From the NCBI GenBank assembly GCA_025403435.1, contig CM046331.1, positions 30,537,893 to 30,601,892 on the forward strand: 64,000 nucleotides of DNA, read 5' to 3'. Every line of letters begins with the position of its first letter. Position 1 is the stretch's first letter. The notes under the pieces are model-generated. The model searched no databases. It was not told the origin of the DNA and worked only from the letters and a program-made list of their open reading frames with translations. The translations under genes and the position numbers were made by a program. Origin of the DNA: Artocarpus heterophyllus (Eukaryota; Streptophyta; Magnoliopsida; Rosales; Moraceae). Positions 50,657 to 62,218 of this stretch are shown in pieces.

Positions 50657-51255
50657 TGTTGGATCGGAGGAACCAAGAACAGAATAATGAACATGCAGTA
50701 TAATAAACAAAGACACCAAGATTTACCTAGGTTCGGACCAAGAAAGTCCTACGTCCTCGTTGAGCTACCCCGTGAGAAGCTCGATATCACTATAAAGAAG
50801 AATATGAATACACCCTCTTGCCTCACCACTCGTTTACAGAGATTAACCTCAGTTTCAGAGAAACCCTAAAGAGCTATCCCTTGTGTTTGTTGAGAAATTC
50901 CCAGTGAAAGAACAATCTCAGCCCTCTCAGATTACCCAAAACCCAAACACAAGAAAACCTGTTGTTCTACCTTTGCTCTCTAGAATTTTCTCTCTCTTTC
51001 TCTCTGCTTACAACCAAGCAACTCCTCTTAGAACTCAACTCGGATTTTTTCTCTCTCAACCCTAAGAGATAACACAGCATATATATAAGGTCTCAGTTGA
51101 ATCTAAGGGATAGAATACAAGAGGCATCTCCACGTGTACGGTTGCGGCTTATTACAAATAAAAGAATACAGACACGTATAAAGAATGTTGTCGTTTGCAG
51201 AAGGAATTACATATTCTCTTTTCCTTTGTCGTTTTTAGAAGGAATTACACCAACA
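50657..51255 (-). repeat. 5' LTR of the Ty1/copia element
   Basis: 599 bp with TGTTGG..CCAACA ends. A TATATATA-type promoter box is seen on the minus strand near 51080. Confidence 0.95.
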
Positions 51256-51955
51256 TTCAGTTTCATCACTCTTAGTGCCATATTTCTTCAATCTGCATCT
51301 CTTGCCTCTTGCTTCACAGAGTTCACAACTTGGTTTCGACCATCTCAAAAAAAAAATCATTAGATGTTGCAAATATTCCTTTTGGAACTGATGAAATTTT
51401 AAACAAGTTCCTACAAGAAACAAGCTCCCGCATGTAGTCTCTCATGTCTGAGCTGGAAGGATAAGCAAGAACAACGTATTTATGGTTACTTAGACAGGGA
51501 ACTATAAAATTATCTGCAGACGTATGATTTGCAGAACAATTGAATAGCGCAGAGCCATCATCATATGGATTGAACTGAAAAGGAGAATTTAAAAGTCTCA
51601 GCGACTCCAAGTTCTGCTTCTGAAACCCACATTCATCTGCACTATGCACTAGCATAGCCTGAAATTCATAATCTATACTATTGACAAAGAACTTCATCTG
51701 AAGATTGGGCAGCAAAAGTAAAGTTTGATTAGAACTAGTGCAGGTTAGGTCGAAGCCGGGGTAGCCGCAGTGGGCTGGCTGGCCGTCCTTGAGCCGGAAA
51801 GGAAATCGGATTGGTGGCTGACCTTCCCCACATCCTGTTTCCATGCATTCGTTTCGATCGGCTCCAGCTTTGTCTGCAATAATAAGTTGTATCATAAAAG
51901 ACAATCCAAAACATGAGATGATCGTCACCTTTACCATAGAAATTACAATATTCAT

Positions 51956-53404
51956 CTCTGCAATTCAAAAAGATAGTATTATTATTTGCTTCTGATCAAC
52001 GCTTAACGAAGAACTCATATGTATAAATATGAAAGAAAGATACAATTTTCCAAAAAGATTCGTGGAAACTGGGTCAATTTAGCGAGCAGATTCTTTCATT
52101 TGACTAAATAATTACCACTATATATTGATAACACATTTCTCCCCCAAGATTCAATGAAGATAAATTTCTCCCTTTGGAAAATTGTAGATAATATTTTTCT
52201 AAATATATAGTTGTTATATTTATTAAAGCAATAAAAAGACATCCCTAAATTAATACCCCAAGTTAATACTCAATTCTAAGAAATAAACCAAAAACCGTTT
52301 AAAGTTTGAGGGAAAAAAAGATTAAGAAAGATTAATTAAAAAAAAAACCTAGAAGTAAAATTGAAAAACAAAAAGTTAAAATACTTACCACACTTTAGTA
52401 AATAACCTAGCTATTTACTTTCCTGAGAATGTTAAGAGGTAAAGACTTGGAATTTTCAATGAACATGATTGAACAAAAAACATAATTTTACTTAAAACAA
52501 TAATCCACATTCTTAGAACATTATATTTTTGGTAATCAAATATTAAGATAATTTTTCAACCACTTCTCTCTCAACCTCGGCCAAACAATGTTAAGATATA
52601 TCATTTACATTCGATGATCCATGAGAAAAATATGAGCACATTAGTTAAGGTGTTGCCTGGTTCATGGGTTTGAATTGTCACTTAGTATGGAAGATAAGTT
52701 AGAACTTAAACACTATAACAAACTGTTGTAGTATGTAAGAGCTTTAAACTGTAACAAGTTGGAACTTGAAGTTTCAATTTATTTCTTAAACAAAGCCTGT
52801 ATAGTTATAAACCTCTTTAATTTGAAGCGTAAATTTTAAGCCATATAGTTTGAACTGTAATCTGAACTGTGTTTAAAAGTCTAAAATCTTATCATAAAAT
52901 AAAATCTAAATTGGTGTTTGGTAGTGATGAAAACATTGGGAATTGTGAGGAATCAGAAATAGGGTTGTGATAATTATATTGTAGCAAATTAGCTTCAAAC
53001 CGGTTGATTTCTTTTTTCTTTTTTCTTTTTTTTTTTTCTTTTTTCTTTTTTTTTTTTTTTTTGAGCTCGGAAGTTATAGAAGAACATAAAAAACAGTAAT
53101 AATCATAACAGATTCCTATTTAAGAGTATTCAAGCCGCCAAAATAGAATTCCGAAGAGTATTTGATTGCTTGTTTATAACTATCAGCTCTACACCAAAAA
53201 AATAATTAAAAAAAAGAATTGAAAAAACAGTTATATTATATTTTGCCCTTCAGCATGTTTTTAGAAACCTCCCTCTCATCATTCACAAAAAACATAAAGA
53301 AAAAGAAAATATATCAAAAATATTTTACCTTTCAGCTTTTCTATATAGTGATGGGCCATCAGAGTCTTGAGGAAAACATGCTTGATATCTCTTTCCTGCC
53401 AAAC
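51956..53404. promoter_or_regulatory. Divergent intergenic region of the third, inverted receptor pair
   Basis: 1449 bp between the broken type II gene (minus) and the type I gene (plus). Longer than the 487 bp of the other pairs. TATAAATA lies at 52022-52029, about 70 bp upstream of the type II ATG. A pyrimidine-rich run (53008-53062) and a GTAGTATG..AGAGCTTTAAACTGTAAC stretch near 52730 resemble the small inverted-repeat family. No gene is seen. Confidence 0.45.
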
Positions 53405-56400
53405 ATGAAGAGTATCACTGGAAGATTTTTGATCGTGGTTATGGTGGCGATGATGAATATGTTTATGGTGATTAGTGATCGTCCATGTTCTTCTTCTTGT
53501 GGCAGTATTCATAATATTACCTCTCCTTTCCGACTCAAAACTGACCCCTTGTACTGCGGTGACTTGCGGTATAGTCTTTCTTGTGAAAACAATCTCACAG
53601 TGCTATACTTGTCTGTTGAATCATATTATGGTGGTGCATATTCTAGTAGATACTACGTGCAAGCAATCAATTACAACAACTATACAATTCGAATTGTGGA
53701 TCCAAATATTCAGAAAGATGATTGCTCCTCCATCCCCAACAATACTTTGTCCGATAATTACCGTTTACGTAAGGCTTATTCCAGCGTAATCAACATCGGC
53801 TTAATGTACTATTCGAAACGAGCAGATAGTGCATGTCTTGCGCTCAACAATATTCGCCACCTTTCAGAAACCGTGATATTCCTCAGCTGCGAAAGGCCAG
53901 TATTGCAGAAGTCCTCTTACATCGATGCTGCTCCTTGCGTGTTCAAGGCCAGATCAGGGCAGTACTACTCTTATTACTACGTGGTTGATGGAGAATTAAA
54001 TTCTTCTGCGCTGGAGGAGAGCTGCTGGATAGAGCAAGCGACTCTCATACTGAAGGACCGGGTTAATAATCATAGTAAGATCACTTCCTACGACATCCAC
54101 AGTTCGCTTGTTTATGGCTCTGAGCTTTCGTGGTTGCGAAGCTTTGATAAAAAAGGATACGCTGTTGTCTGCTTCATGGAAGATGAAGATTCCAACAGGG
54201 CTCGTTGTGTTTATGGCTGTCTATTTCCTGATTACAGAGTAAACAATATTGACAAGTGTGGTAAGGAACTTTTGCGTTATATATATATATATATATATTT
54301 TTTTTTTCCTCTCTTTTTAGTACTTCTAAGCATGTTAATTATCATACAAGATTATGAATTTAAGCTGATGATATCAGATTGCTATTTTTGGATAACACAG
54401 GTGTCTTCTATTTGTTTTTGGGCTACCTAGAACGTAAGGATTTTCCCATCTTCACATTCTTTCCCCATAATTCTCATTTTCGTCATCTATATTTTGGAAA
54501 ATCAAGAAAATTTAAAGATGGCATATTGGATGGAGCTAGGCTAGTCAATTCACAGGATAAACTGCTCAAAATCACCTTACTTCTCTCGTGCATTTTTTTT
54601 TATCTCACTTTTCTTGCTTTAATTTCTAATTTTCCTCTGAAAATGTTGAGTCACTTGTTTCTCCCCTTTTTATTTTCTCTTTCTGCCCTTGCAGTTTTTG
54701 TGTACTACTTGGGAGGATACAAATACATTGGTAAGATCTTTTTTTAATTCAAAGATATTATTTATTTATTTATTTATTTATTTTGCAGTAGGGAAGAATA
54801 AGACAACTAGAATAAGAAGCTTACAAAAGGTGTGAGAAAGCTTATTAAACGAGATTGATATGCATTCATTATTGCAAGGCATTTTACTATACATGAATGA
54901 AGAAACATTAATTGTTTTTTGGACCGCTAATTTGGTTTCTGCATGTGTAACAACCCTACCGTTACTTAATTACTTTAACATATATTTACTTAGATTACTT
55001 AATTTTACGGAATGTTTTTTTTATAACTATCTTTTTAAAAGTTAACTTGCTAATTAATTTTGATTTAAAACTATTTTTACTTTATGTTGCAACAGAAATA
55101 GTAACATAATATAGAGGTTTAACAATTATCTAAAATATACCCAATACTAGAGTCATACAATTATACATATTATCAAGAGAGTCATAATTATCACAAACTA
55201 TGTGCGAAAATTGTATGTAAAGACAGTTTTTCTTTTAAACGTTTTTTTCTATAAAAATTGCTTGTTTTAAATATGTGATTTAATGATTTTTCGTGCTCAT
55301 TTTGAAGTCCCAATTACTGTCTTTGGCCGATTTACTTTGCGGTTAAATTTTGCAACTTCACCGATTAAAAAGTCTTGATTGCTTTCATGAAACTCAATAG
55401 AAGTTCATTTTTGTTGAAAGCTAAAACTTTCATGTTCGGTGAAAATTGTAACTCTGTCTCGAAACGATCCGAAACTTTAAAACTGTTTTCAGTCCAAAAA
55501 TGTAGTTTTTAGACAATTTTGGAAAACTATCCATATTTGTATTTTAGAGGCGGAAATGTGAAATTTGGACCTGAAGTTGTACGAAAATGCCAAAACAGTA
55601 CATAACAACACTCCAAACTGTTTTTGGCAATCTTGGAACTGCTTTAGTACAGTTTTTGAAACTGTTTTAGGCAGTTTGTAAAAACCACTTGAAAAGCCTA
55701 TTCAGAGTCAAAACTACATTTTCGTCTAGTCACAAGATTTTGTTCAAAATGTTGAAAACTAAAAGCTTCGCGTTGGAGAAGTTTTAAAAACAACTATAAG
55801 GCCTCCGTTTATGTGTTCAAAGTTTGTGAAAAATTTTTACACAAGCCAAAACTTGCTAAAACATAAACCTATCATGCAACTTCTAACTTTTTACATCACA
55901 TACATACATAAACTAAACTAACCAAGACATAAATAATTATTACAGACTATTTCCTCACCCAATCATCAAATCACTCTTAAAATAAATTTAAGGAAAAAAT
56001 TTAGAATCCTTACCTTTGATGACAATTTCTTGGTGGTTAATCTATTGCCACTAATTCCTTTTTTCCTTCTTCTTAGTCTAAAACTAAAGACACAAACTTA
56101 ACCGTATAAAAATCTAACCTTATTTGGTCTCTATACAAAGCTATCTAAGTGAAAAATACTTTCTTTTTCTTATCTAGGAAACGAGAAGAAAATTGTAGGA
56201 ATTACCTTAATTAAAATCCTCTAATTGCTCCTCTTTTCTCCTCTTCTATCCCTTGCTAGATTCTCTCCTCTTCTTGTTTGATTTATGATCTTTGTGATGG
56301 ACTTTTTGGAGGGTTTTTGCTTGGACAAAACCAGTTTTCTTGGGTAAGAAATAGAATAAAAGTTTTCTTGAGCTTGATTTTGTCTTTGAGTGGAGATGAT

Positions 56401-58267
56401 TTAGGAGAAATGGTGAAGGAAAATTTTGAGGATTCTCTAAAGAGGGGTTTGTTTTAAGAGTGAAGTGAGAGAGAAAATAAGACTAAAAATGTGTTCTTAA
56501 AGTGGTGAATTATTTATAGACCCGCCTTAATTAATTTTCCCTGCCTAACCCAAGATTAATCAAGCTTCTAACTGACTTAGATGGGTTTAATCTTTGGCTT
56601 AGAACCCCTAATTGTGGCGCCATGCTTAGGTTAGGGTGGAGTGTAGTTTTTGTGCTCTAAATTGCCCAAGAACACTCATCATGGTGGTTACCATAATTTT
56701 AAGGAATTTTGTCTCAAGTTTTTTCTTGCAAGTTATCTCTTAAATAGATAAATTTTTATATTGTCAGCAATGACTAACTTAGCTAACAAAAGATTTTAAT
56801 ATTTGAAATAAAATAAAAAGAAGAACACTTGAAAAATAAAAAGAAGAAGAAAAAAGTACTAATAGAGAACAAATGATATCTCGGCATCTAGAATTGCCTG
56901 TCCGCAGCAAGTGACGTATGGATTTTATGAAGTATTTCTTTTGGCTATTATTATGACGTGAAAAACTCTTTTCAGCCCGAAGTCCGGGCCCCTCACATGG
57001 TGGGGCCCACCCCATGTGAGGGGCCTGGGCCATAGCCCAACGAGGCTATTTAGAACTGCTCTTATGATGTTCATAATTTTTGTCTCCCTTTCTGTATATA
57101 TAATATTGGATAGTTTATCAGTTGGAGTGCTAGCACCGAGAACAACAATTGGAGTTTCATTTGTGATTGCTCTTGCGATCTATAAATGGCGAAGGCGACA
57201 CTTGTCGATGTACGATGGAATGGAAGCATTCCTCCAAAGTCATCACAATCTTGCGCCAATAAGGTGCTCCTACCGGCATATCAGGAAGATGACCAAAGGA
57301 TTCAAGGAAAGATTGGGTGAAGGAGGCTTCGGCTCTGTATACAAAGGAAAGCTTTCTAGCGAAGGACTTGTAGCAATCAAAATGTTAGGTAAATCCAAAG
57401 CCAATGGACAGGATTTCATCAATGAAGTTGCTAGCATTGGAAGGATTCATCATGTAAATGTGGTGCGATTAGTTGGCTTTTGCTTCGAGGGTTCAAAGCG
57501 TGCGGCTTGTCTATGACTTCATGTCTAATGGGTCTCTGGACAAGTACATTTTTTCAAGAGAAGGAAAAGATGACTCCTTAAGCTCAAAGGAAATATCTGA
57601 GATCTCTCTCGGAGTCGCGCGTGGTATTGAGTATCTCCATCAAGGATGTGATGTACGAATTCTACATTTTGATATCAAACCTCACAACATTCTTTTGGAC
57701 GAGAATTTCATTCCAAAAGTTTCCGATTTCGGGCTAGCAAGACTATGTCCATTGGATGATAGCATTGTCTCTTTGACAGCAGCCAGAGGAACAATAGGAT
57801 ACATAGCTCCGGAAATGTTTTACAAAAACATTGGAGGAGTCTCATACAAAGCTGACGTCTATAGTTTTGGAATGTTGTTGATGGAAATGGCAAACAAAAG
57901 AAAAAATGTAAATGCATATGCTGAAAAGTCAAGCCAAATATACTTTCCTTTATGGGTGTATGACCAATTTAGTAAAGGAAATGAAATAGAAATAGAAGAT
58001 GCAACAGAGGAGGAATCAAAAACAGTAAAGAAGATGATGATAATAGCATTGTGGTGCATACAACTGAAGCCTTGTGATCGCCCTTCAATGAGCAAAGTCA
58101 TCGAAATGCTTGAAGGTGACGTTGGATCCCTACAAATGCCTCCAAAGCCGTACCTATATCCGCAAGAGCAAGAACACGAGAAGCGTAACGTTGAGGATGA
58201 TGGGGAGACATCAACATTATCAGAAGAGGACTCCGAAGAGTCTAGTTTGATCTCTAATGCATGTTAA
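53405..58267 (+). pseudogene. LRK10-like receptor kinase, type I, one frameshift in the kinase exon
   Basis: Exons 53405-54260, 54695-54730 (36 nt) and 57122-58267, all phase 1 with GT..AG borders as in the 20378-23899 gene. I prefer the ATG at 53405 (hydrophobic signal peptide follows), though in-frame ATGs at 53351 and 53390 exist. The ectodomain has SCGSIHNITSPFRL, YCGD, LSCENN and YNNYTIRI, with the Cys in FLSCERP kept. TM and juxtamembrane [19 protein letters not shown]. Kinase with [26 protein letters not shown] and the SLISNAC tail. One extra G in the GG at 57504-57505 breaks the frame after [10 protein letters not shown]. Without it the reading would be open for about 678 residues. 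Intron 2 is 2.4 kb, against 487 bp in the paralogue, owing to an insertion. This may be a recent pseudogene, a natural allele or a sequencing error. Confidence 0.85.
54946..56766 (-). mobile_element. Solo-LTR-like insertion in intron 2
   Basis: Read on the minus strand it begins TGACAATATAA and ends GGGTTGTTACA, a common end of Ty3/gypsy LTRs, with a TATAAATA box near 56511-56519. Flanks are GCATG on the left and GCAATG on the right, an imperfect target duplication. Removing it would leave an intron of about 570 bp, close to the paralogue's 487 bp. There is no coding sequence. Confidence 0.4.
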
Positions 58268-58661
58268 GAATAAATTTATGTATGTTGAAATGGAAATATA
58301 TGCATCCATGTCGTTTGCGCTTTGGAGTCGTCTTTCAAATAATTATCTCTTATCCTGCTTGAAAGTTCACTCTCAGTCTCAATCTTTCTCTAACAGTCTT
58401 CCCCAACTTGGCGGGACCAGGATATATGATACATGACACTTTAAAAGTAGTTGGTCTGGAAATACATTTTCTGACTATGTCGTTTTCTTTAAGTTCTTTG
58501 TTGAATAAGTTTTTCTAGCTAGTTGAAAGCTTTCTTCTTAGAAACTGCTATAAATTCATTTAGTCATGCGTGTCTACTTCTCAAGTCACATCGAACGAAA
58601 GTTTAGTCTTTTTCTTTCTTTTTTTTAAATTAAAAAGTGAGATGAGCGAAAGTTTTTCTAG

Positions 58662-60752
58662 TTGAACTGTCCTGCTCAACCATCTCACCCAGGGATGCCC
58701 TGCCTTGGTGAGAATGGCTATAACATTTGTGCCCTTTATTCCAACAGCTGCATAGAGGACTATCGGCAGGTCGTTTCTTGTACCAAGAAGTATGACTTCT
58801 TCGCGCCAGTTGATCATGATGACATGAGCACCCTTATGAGTCCGTTTTCACTAACGTGGTCAAAACTAAGTTGCACTTATTGTGAAGAACAAGACAAGAT
58901 TAAAAATGGCACTGGACATTTAGATTCCAGCAAAGAAAAGGTAAGAATTCTGTTCCTTGAAGAACTATAAAGTTTTTTTCGCATCTAAACATTTGATTAT
59001 GGTCAAAAAAGTTGATATTTGAAAGGGATTATGAAATTATGGGATCAGGAAATGAAGTGTAATGAAATTTGTAAATCCGCTCTGTATCCCATTTGGGAGC
59101 ATTTCTAAAATGGCTTTGTTTTAGAGTATGATATGAAAATGAGAATTTTTGAGAATGGTAGAGGAATGGTTTCTAAAATTGTATTTGGTTGTTTTTTCAG
59201 AGAGACAGTTTTGAATATAAGGAGACGTAAAACTCTGTTTGGTTGAGTATATAAGCTTTTGAAAAAGAAAAGGGAAAATGGAAAACAACTCCAGAACGTT
59301 TTCCCATTTCCTTAACAAATATGATAACAGTATTCTATTTTGTTTCCATTTCATTACTAAATGCAAACAAAATGCTATTTCCGAACTATTTGCAAAACAC
59401 CTTTATTAGAAAACATGGGGAATTCCCTTCAAAAAAGAAAACATGAGGAATCGTGTTGAATAAAATACCAAACTCCATTATCTTAGAAAATCTTATGTAA
59501 TGTGTTAGTTAACTAGTTTTTATTGCCTCAATTTCCAGGCCCATCCAAAAAATCAATAGTGATCGCAGATGAGTTGTCTTTGTACTTAAGCCTTTGATGA
59601 TTGTGTTTGTAAGGAGTTATGCTACAGAGAATATCAATGGTTCTTATTGATTCAGGCTCTTATAATCTATGCAGGTTCGACGGCAGGGTCATTTACATTT
59701 CTGCTAATGGTTGTTATTGAAATTCTTTGTGTGTATCCTTCGGACAAGGATACAGAAAATCGACTGAGAATCGAGAAGTTTCTAGAGGATTACAAACCAT
59801 TCAGCCATCAAGATATGTGTACGCGGACCTTAAAAGAATCACAAACAAGTTCCAGAACAAGTTAGGACAAGGAGCTTATGGAACAGTGTTTAAAGGGAAG
59901 CTTTCCAATGGCATTCTTGTAGCAGTGAAGGTCCTAGACAATAACAAAAGGAAATGGAACAGAATTCATCAATGAAGTTGCAATAATGGGCCACAATCAC
60001 CATGTTAATGTGGCTTGCTTGGTTGGTTTTCGCACTGACGGATTAAGAAGAGCTCTTGTTTACGAGTTCTTACCAAATGGTTCACTAGAGAAGTACGTAT
60101 CAAACAAGGCCAGCAACAAAAAGTGCTCCTTAAGTTGGGAGAAATTGCAGCAGATTGCCTTAGGGATAGCCAAGGGTATCGAGTATCTCCACCAAGGCTG
60201 CGACCAGCGGATCCTTCATTTTGATATCAAACCCCGCAACAATTTGCTGGACGGAAACTTCACTCCAAAAATTGCTGATTTTGGCCTAGAAAATTTGTGT
60301 TGTAAGGACATGAGTATTGTATCAATGACTACATTGGGATATATTGCGCCGGAAGTGTTCTCAAGAAACCTCGGAAATGTGTCTCACAAGTCCGATGTTT
60401 ATAGCTTTGGTATGTTGTTGCTTGAAATGGTAGGAGGAAGGAAGAAGAATAATCATGGAAAGATGGAGAATGCTGATGAGATTTACCATCCAGAGTGGAT
60501 CTATAATATGCTAGAAGAAGGGGAAGATATTTTGATCAGAATTCAAAAAGAGGGAGATGATAAAATTGCAAAGAAACTTGCAATGGTCGGACTTTGGTGT
60601 ATCCAGTGGCCCCCACCATGAAATTTGTGGTGCAAATGTTGGAAGAACTAACCATGCCGCCAAATCCTTTCGCCCCCATAGGTCCGACAAACCCAAAGAA
60701 CAAGATGCCAACAAGCCCTAAGGCTCTGGAGTTGGAAACTATTATTGAATGA
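58662..60752 (+). pseudogene. LRK10-like receptor kinase, type II, 5'-truncated and decayed
   Basis: Exon 1 survives only in its last third (to 58940: VVSCTKKYDFFAPV, FSLTWSKLSCTYCE), with donor GTAAG. Exon 2 (59539-59568) is followed by AT instead of the GT donor. Exon 3 runs 59675-60752. Breaks: a 1-nt loss near 59800 (before PSRYVYADLKR), a 1-nt gain near 59947 in the Lys-rich stretch before TEFINEV, loss of the ARGT residues in the activation segment (MTTLGYIAPE), and loss of bases after CIQW that shift the tail. The kinase keeps GQGAYGTV, VAVK, HFDIKP and DFG. The tail is still recognisable, ending LELETIIE in another frame. It lies 0.4 kb after the type I gene in the same orientation. 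Confidence 0.92.
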
Positions 60753-60975
60753 GAATTGGATATGTAATATTTACTACCAAAGTATAAGCATTATACATGC
60801 CCCCATATCGCATTATGTAATATCTAATAGAGTTGTTGTTTCATCTTTCCATTGCCCAAATCTGAGCGTGACTTCTTACCCTATCTCTGTTTGAGTACTT
60901 CAGAGCAAATAAGTATGAGGGATAAGCCAGGAAAGCCATGATGGAAGTGGTGATGGAGAAGCTGAACTCCGACCA

Positions 60976-61202
60976 AGGGCGGAGCTACACACGGACTATG
61001 GTGAGCGGCCGTCCTTAAACTTTTTTTTGTATATTGTATATAAAATTTTATAAAAATTATGTTCCATCCCACCTAAAATTATATTTTACCCCCTTTAAAA
61101 TTATGTTCCATCCCCTGAATTTCTATATCTCTTTCATTTACTTTTTTTTAACAATGTCAGTGTACATTTCGTCCCTCTGGCTAATTTTTCTGGCTCCACC
61201 CT
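60976..61202. mobile_element. Small element with AGGGCGGAGCTA / TGGCTCCACCCT ends
   Basis: 227 bp. The ends are inverse at 10 of 12 positions. Interior GTTCCATCCC..ACCTAAAATTATATTTTACCCCC is partly repeated. No coding capacity. Only one end-like copy was seen elsewhere (about 6738 and its A2 equivalent). Confidence 0.45.
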
Positions 61203-61942
61203 AACTTCAACGGTGGAGCAGGGACCTGATTATGGAGTTGAAAATGAAGCCCACCGACTAGTTTGGCAAGGTCTTTGTGATCAACCAGATGATTATAGAG
61301 ATCAATCTTACGGTTTTAATATCGTTACAATTTATCAACGGAATGCTCCATAGAGCACTGCAAGAATAAGGCCTAATGATAACATTGGCTAATAGCGTTT
61401 TTGAAAAGTGTTACCTCACAATGTGGTTTAAAATTAAGTTTTGAAAAAAATATATATAATTAAAAGATAAAATTGCAGTTACGATTTTATCAACAGGAAG
61501 CTCCATTGAGATTGAATAGGCAATCTTGAACGGATCTAGTGTGTGATAACCGTTCTGATCAAGAACAAAGTGCTGAAGTGGATGATGATTGAGAAACCAA
61601 CACTGAAATATTTGCTATAAAAAAGGGCATAATTTGACGGGCAATCCAAAGTTAAGATGTAAAGTTGTTTCTCATATTAGTTATTATCGGTCGTCATTGA
61701 AGAAAAAAAATAAAAAACTGGTGTGGAAATCAAGGAGTACTTTTTGCTTTTCTTTTAGGATGATCAAAACGTACAGATTACAAAGAGGTGGGGAATTGTG
61801 TTGGAAATTGTAAATTACGCAAGTACTTTTTTTATTCTGTCGTTTTCACCTTTCCAAGCCTTCAGTACATGTCGTCTTGTTTTTTTGGCGATGAAATTGA
61901 ATTTATATGGACCCCGCGAAATTATTAGACCATATCTAAATT

Positions 61943-62059
61943 TCAAAGTCTACACTAAGTGCTCAATAGGTTTAATAGGGTGTTTGGCTCTTCGTTAAAG
62001 CCTCAAAGTCTACACTAAGTGCTCAATAGGTTTAATAGGGTGTTTGGCTCTTCGTTAAA
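61943..62059 (+). repeat. Exact 57-bp tandem duplication (period 60 bp)
   Basis: TCAAAGTCTACACTAAGTGC..TTCGTTAAA occurs at 61943-61999 and again at 62003-62059 without a mismatch. The second copy runs into a TAGGGTGTTTGG..CTACAGT stretch like the small inverted-repeat family. Confidence 0.95.
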
Positions 62060-62218
62060 ACCAATTGGTTTTAATTAACAAACAATATAAATGTCTTAGC
62101 CACTATAATAAAAAGCAAAAAATTATTACAGTATAAAGCTGCACATGCTACAGTATTTTTAACCAAAATTAGTTTTAATTATTGGCTCTAAGCTCATTGG
62201 CTCTAACCATTTGTTTTA

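Larger units (their letters stand above)
45901..51255 (-). mobile_element. Ty1/copia LTR retrotransposon, full-length but decayed
   Basis: 5355 bp, transcribed from the minus strand. LTRs are 45901-46499 and 50657-51255 (599 bp each, TG..CA ends) and differ at about 12 sites (2%). The target-site duplication is TTCAG (45896-45900 and 51256-51260). The primer-binding site TGGTATCATAGCC lies just inside the 5' LTR and is complementary to initiator Met-tRNA. Domain order gag, protease, integrase, RT, RNase H is the Ty1/copia order. A nonsense codon and a 1-nt loss at the gag end, a TGA between integrase and RT, and a frameshift between RT and RNase H show it can no longer make a whole polyprotein. 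It inserted in the last codons of exon 1 of the type II receptor gene. Confidence 0.96.
44323..51955 (-). pseudogene. LRK10-like receptor kinase, type II, disrupted by a Ty1/copia element
   Basis: Exon 1 runs from the ATG at 51955 to 45859 but is split by the element at 45901-51255. Exon 2 is 45564-45578 (15 nt) and exon 3 is 45438-44323. The ectodomain keeps the CGEG..IRFPFRL and HCGYPGFDLTC motifs that the type II genes of A1 and A2 have lost. Damage includes a T-run frameshift (51350-51358), the insertion itself, a frameshift in exon 3's start where an 8-bp AAAGAACC unit is repeated (45411-45434), a TAG for Leu after HHVNVVR (about 45087), a 1-nt loss after RGTMG (about 44755) and a TGA in GEDL-x-IHIEGEGD (about 44565). 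The tail still ends LELEAIAE. It is non-functional. Before insertion the gene formed a divergent pair with the type I gene at 53405. Confidence 0.92.
60753..62218. other. Intergenic, no gene seen
   Basis: Contains a small element (60976-61202) and a 60-bp tandem duplication. A run at 60917-60974 and its continuation after the element look codon-like on the plus strand (..KAMMEVVMEKL..), but I cannot assign them to a family. Confidence 0.5.

Noticed and set aside
53219..53404. N-terminal extension of the type I ORF upstream of 53405
   Set aside because: The frame is open by chance from a non-ATG codon. The signal peptide fits the ATG at 53405 much better.
55560..55700. Local repeats of AACTGTTTT..CAGTTTTTGAAACTG as a regulatory array
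   Set aside because: They fall inside the probable solo LTR and are irregular, so I give them no separate role.
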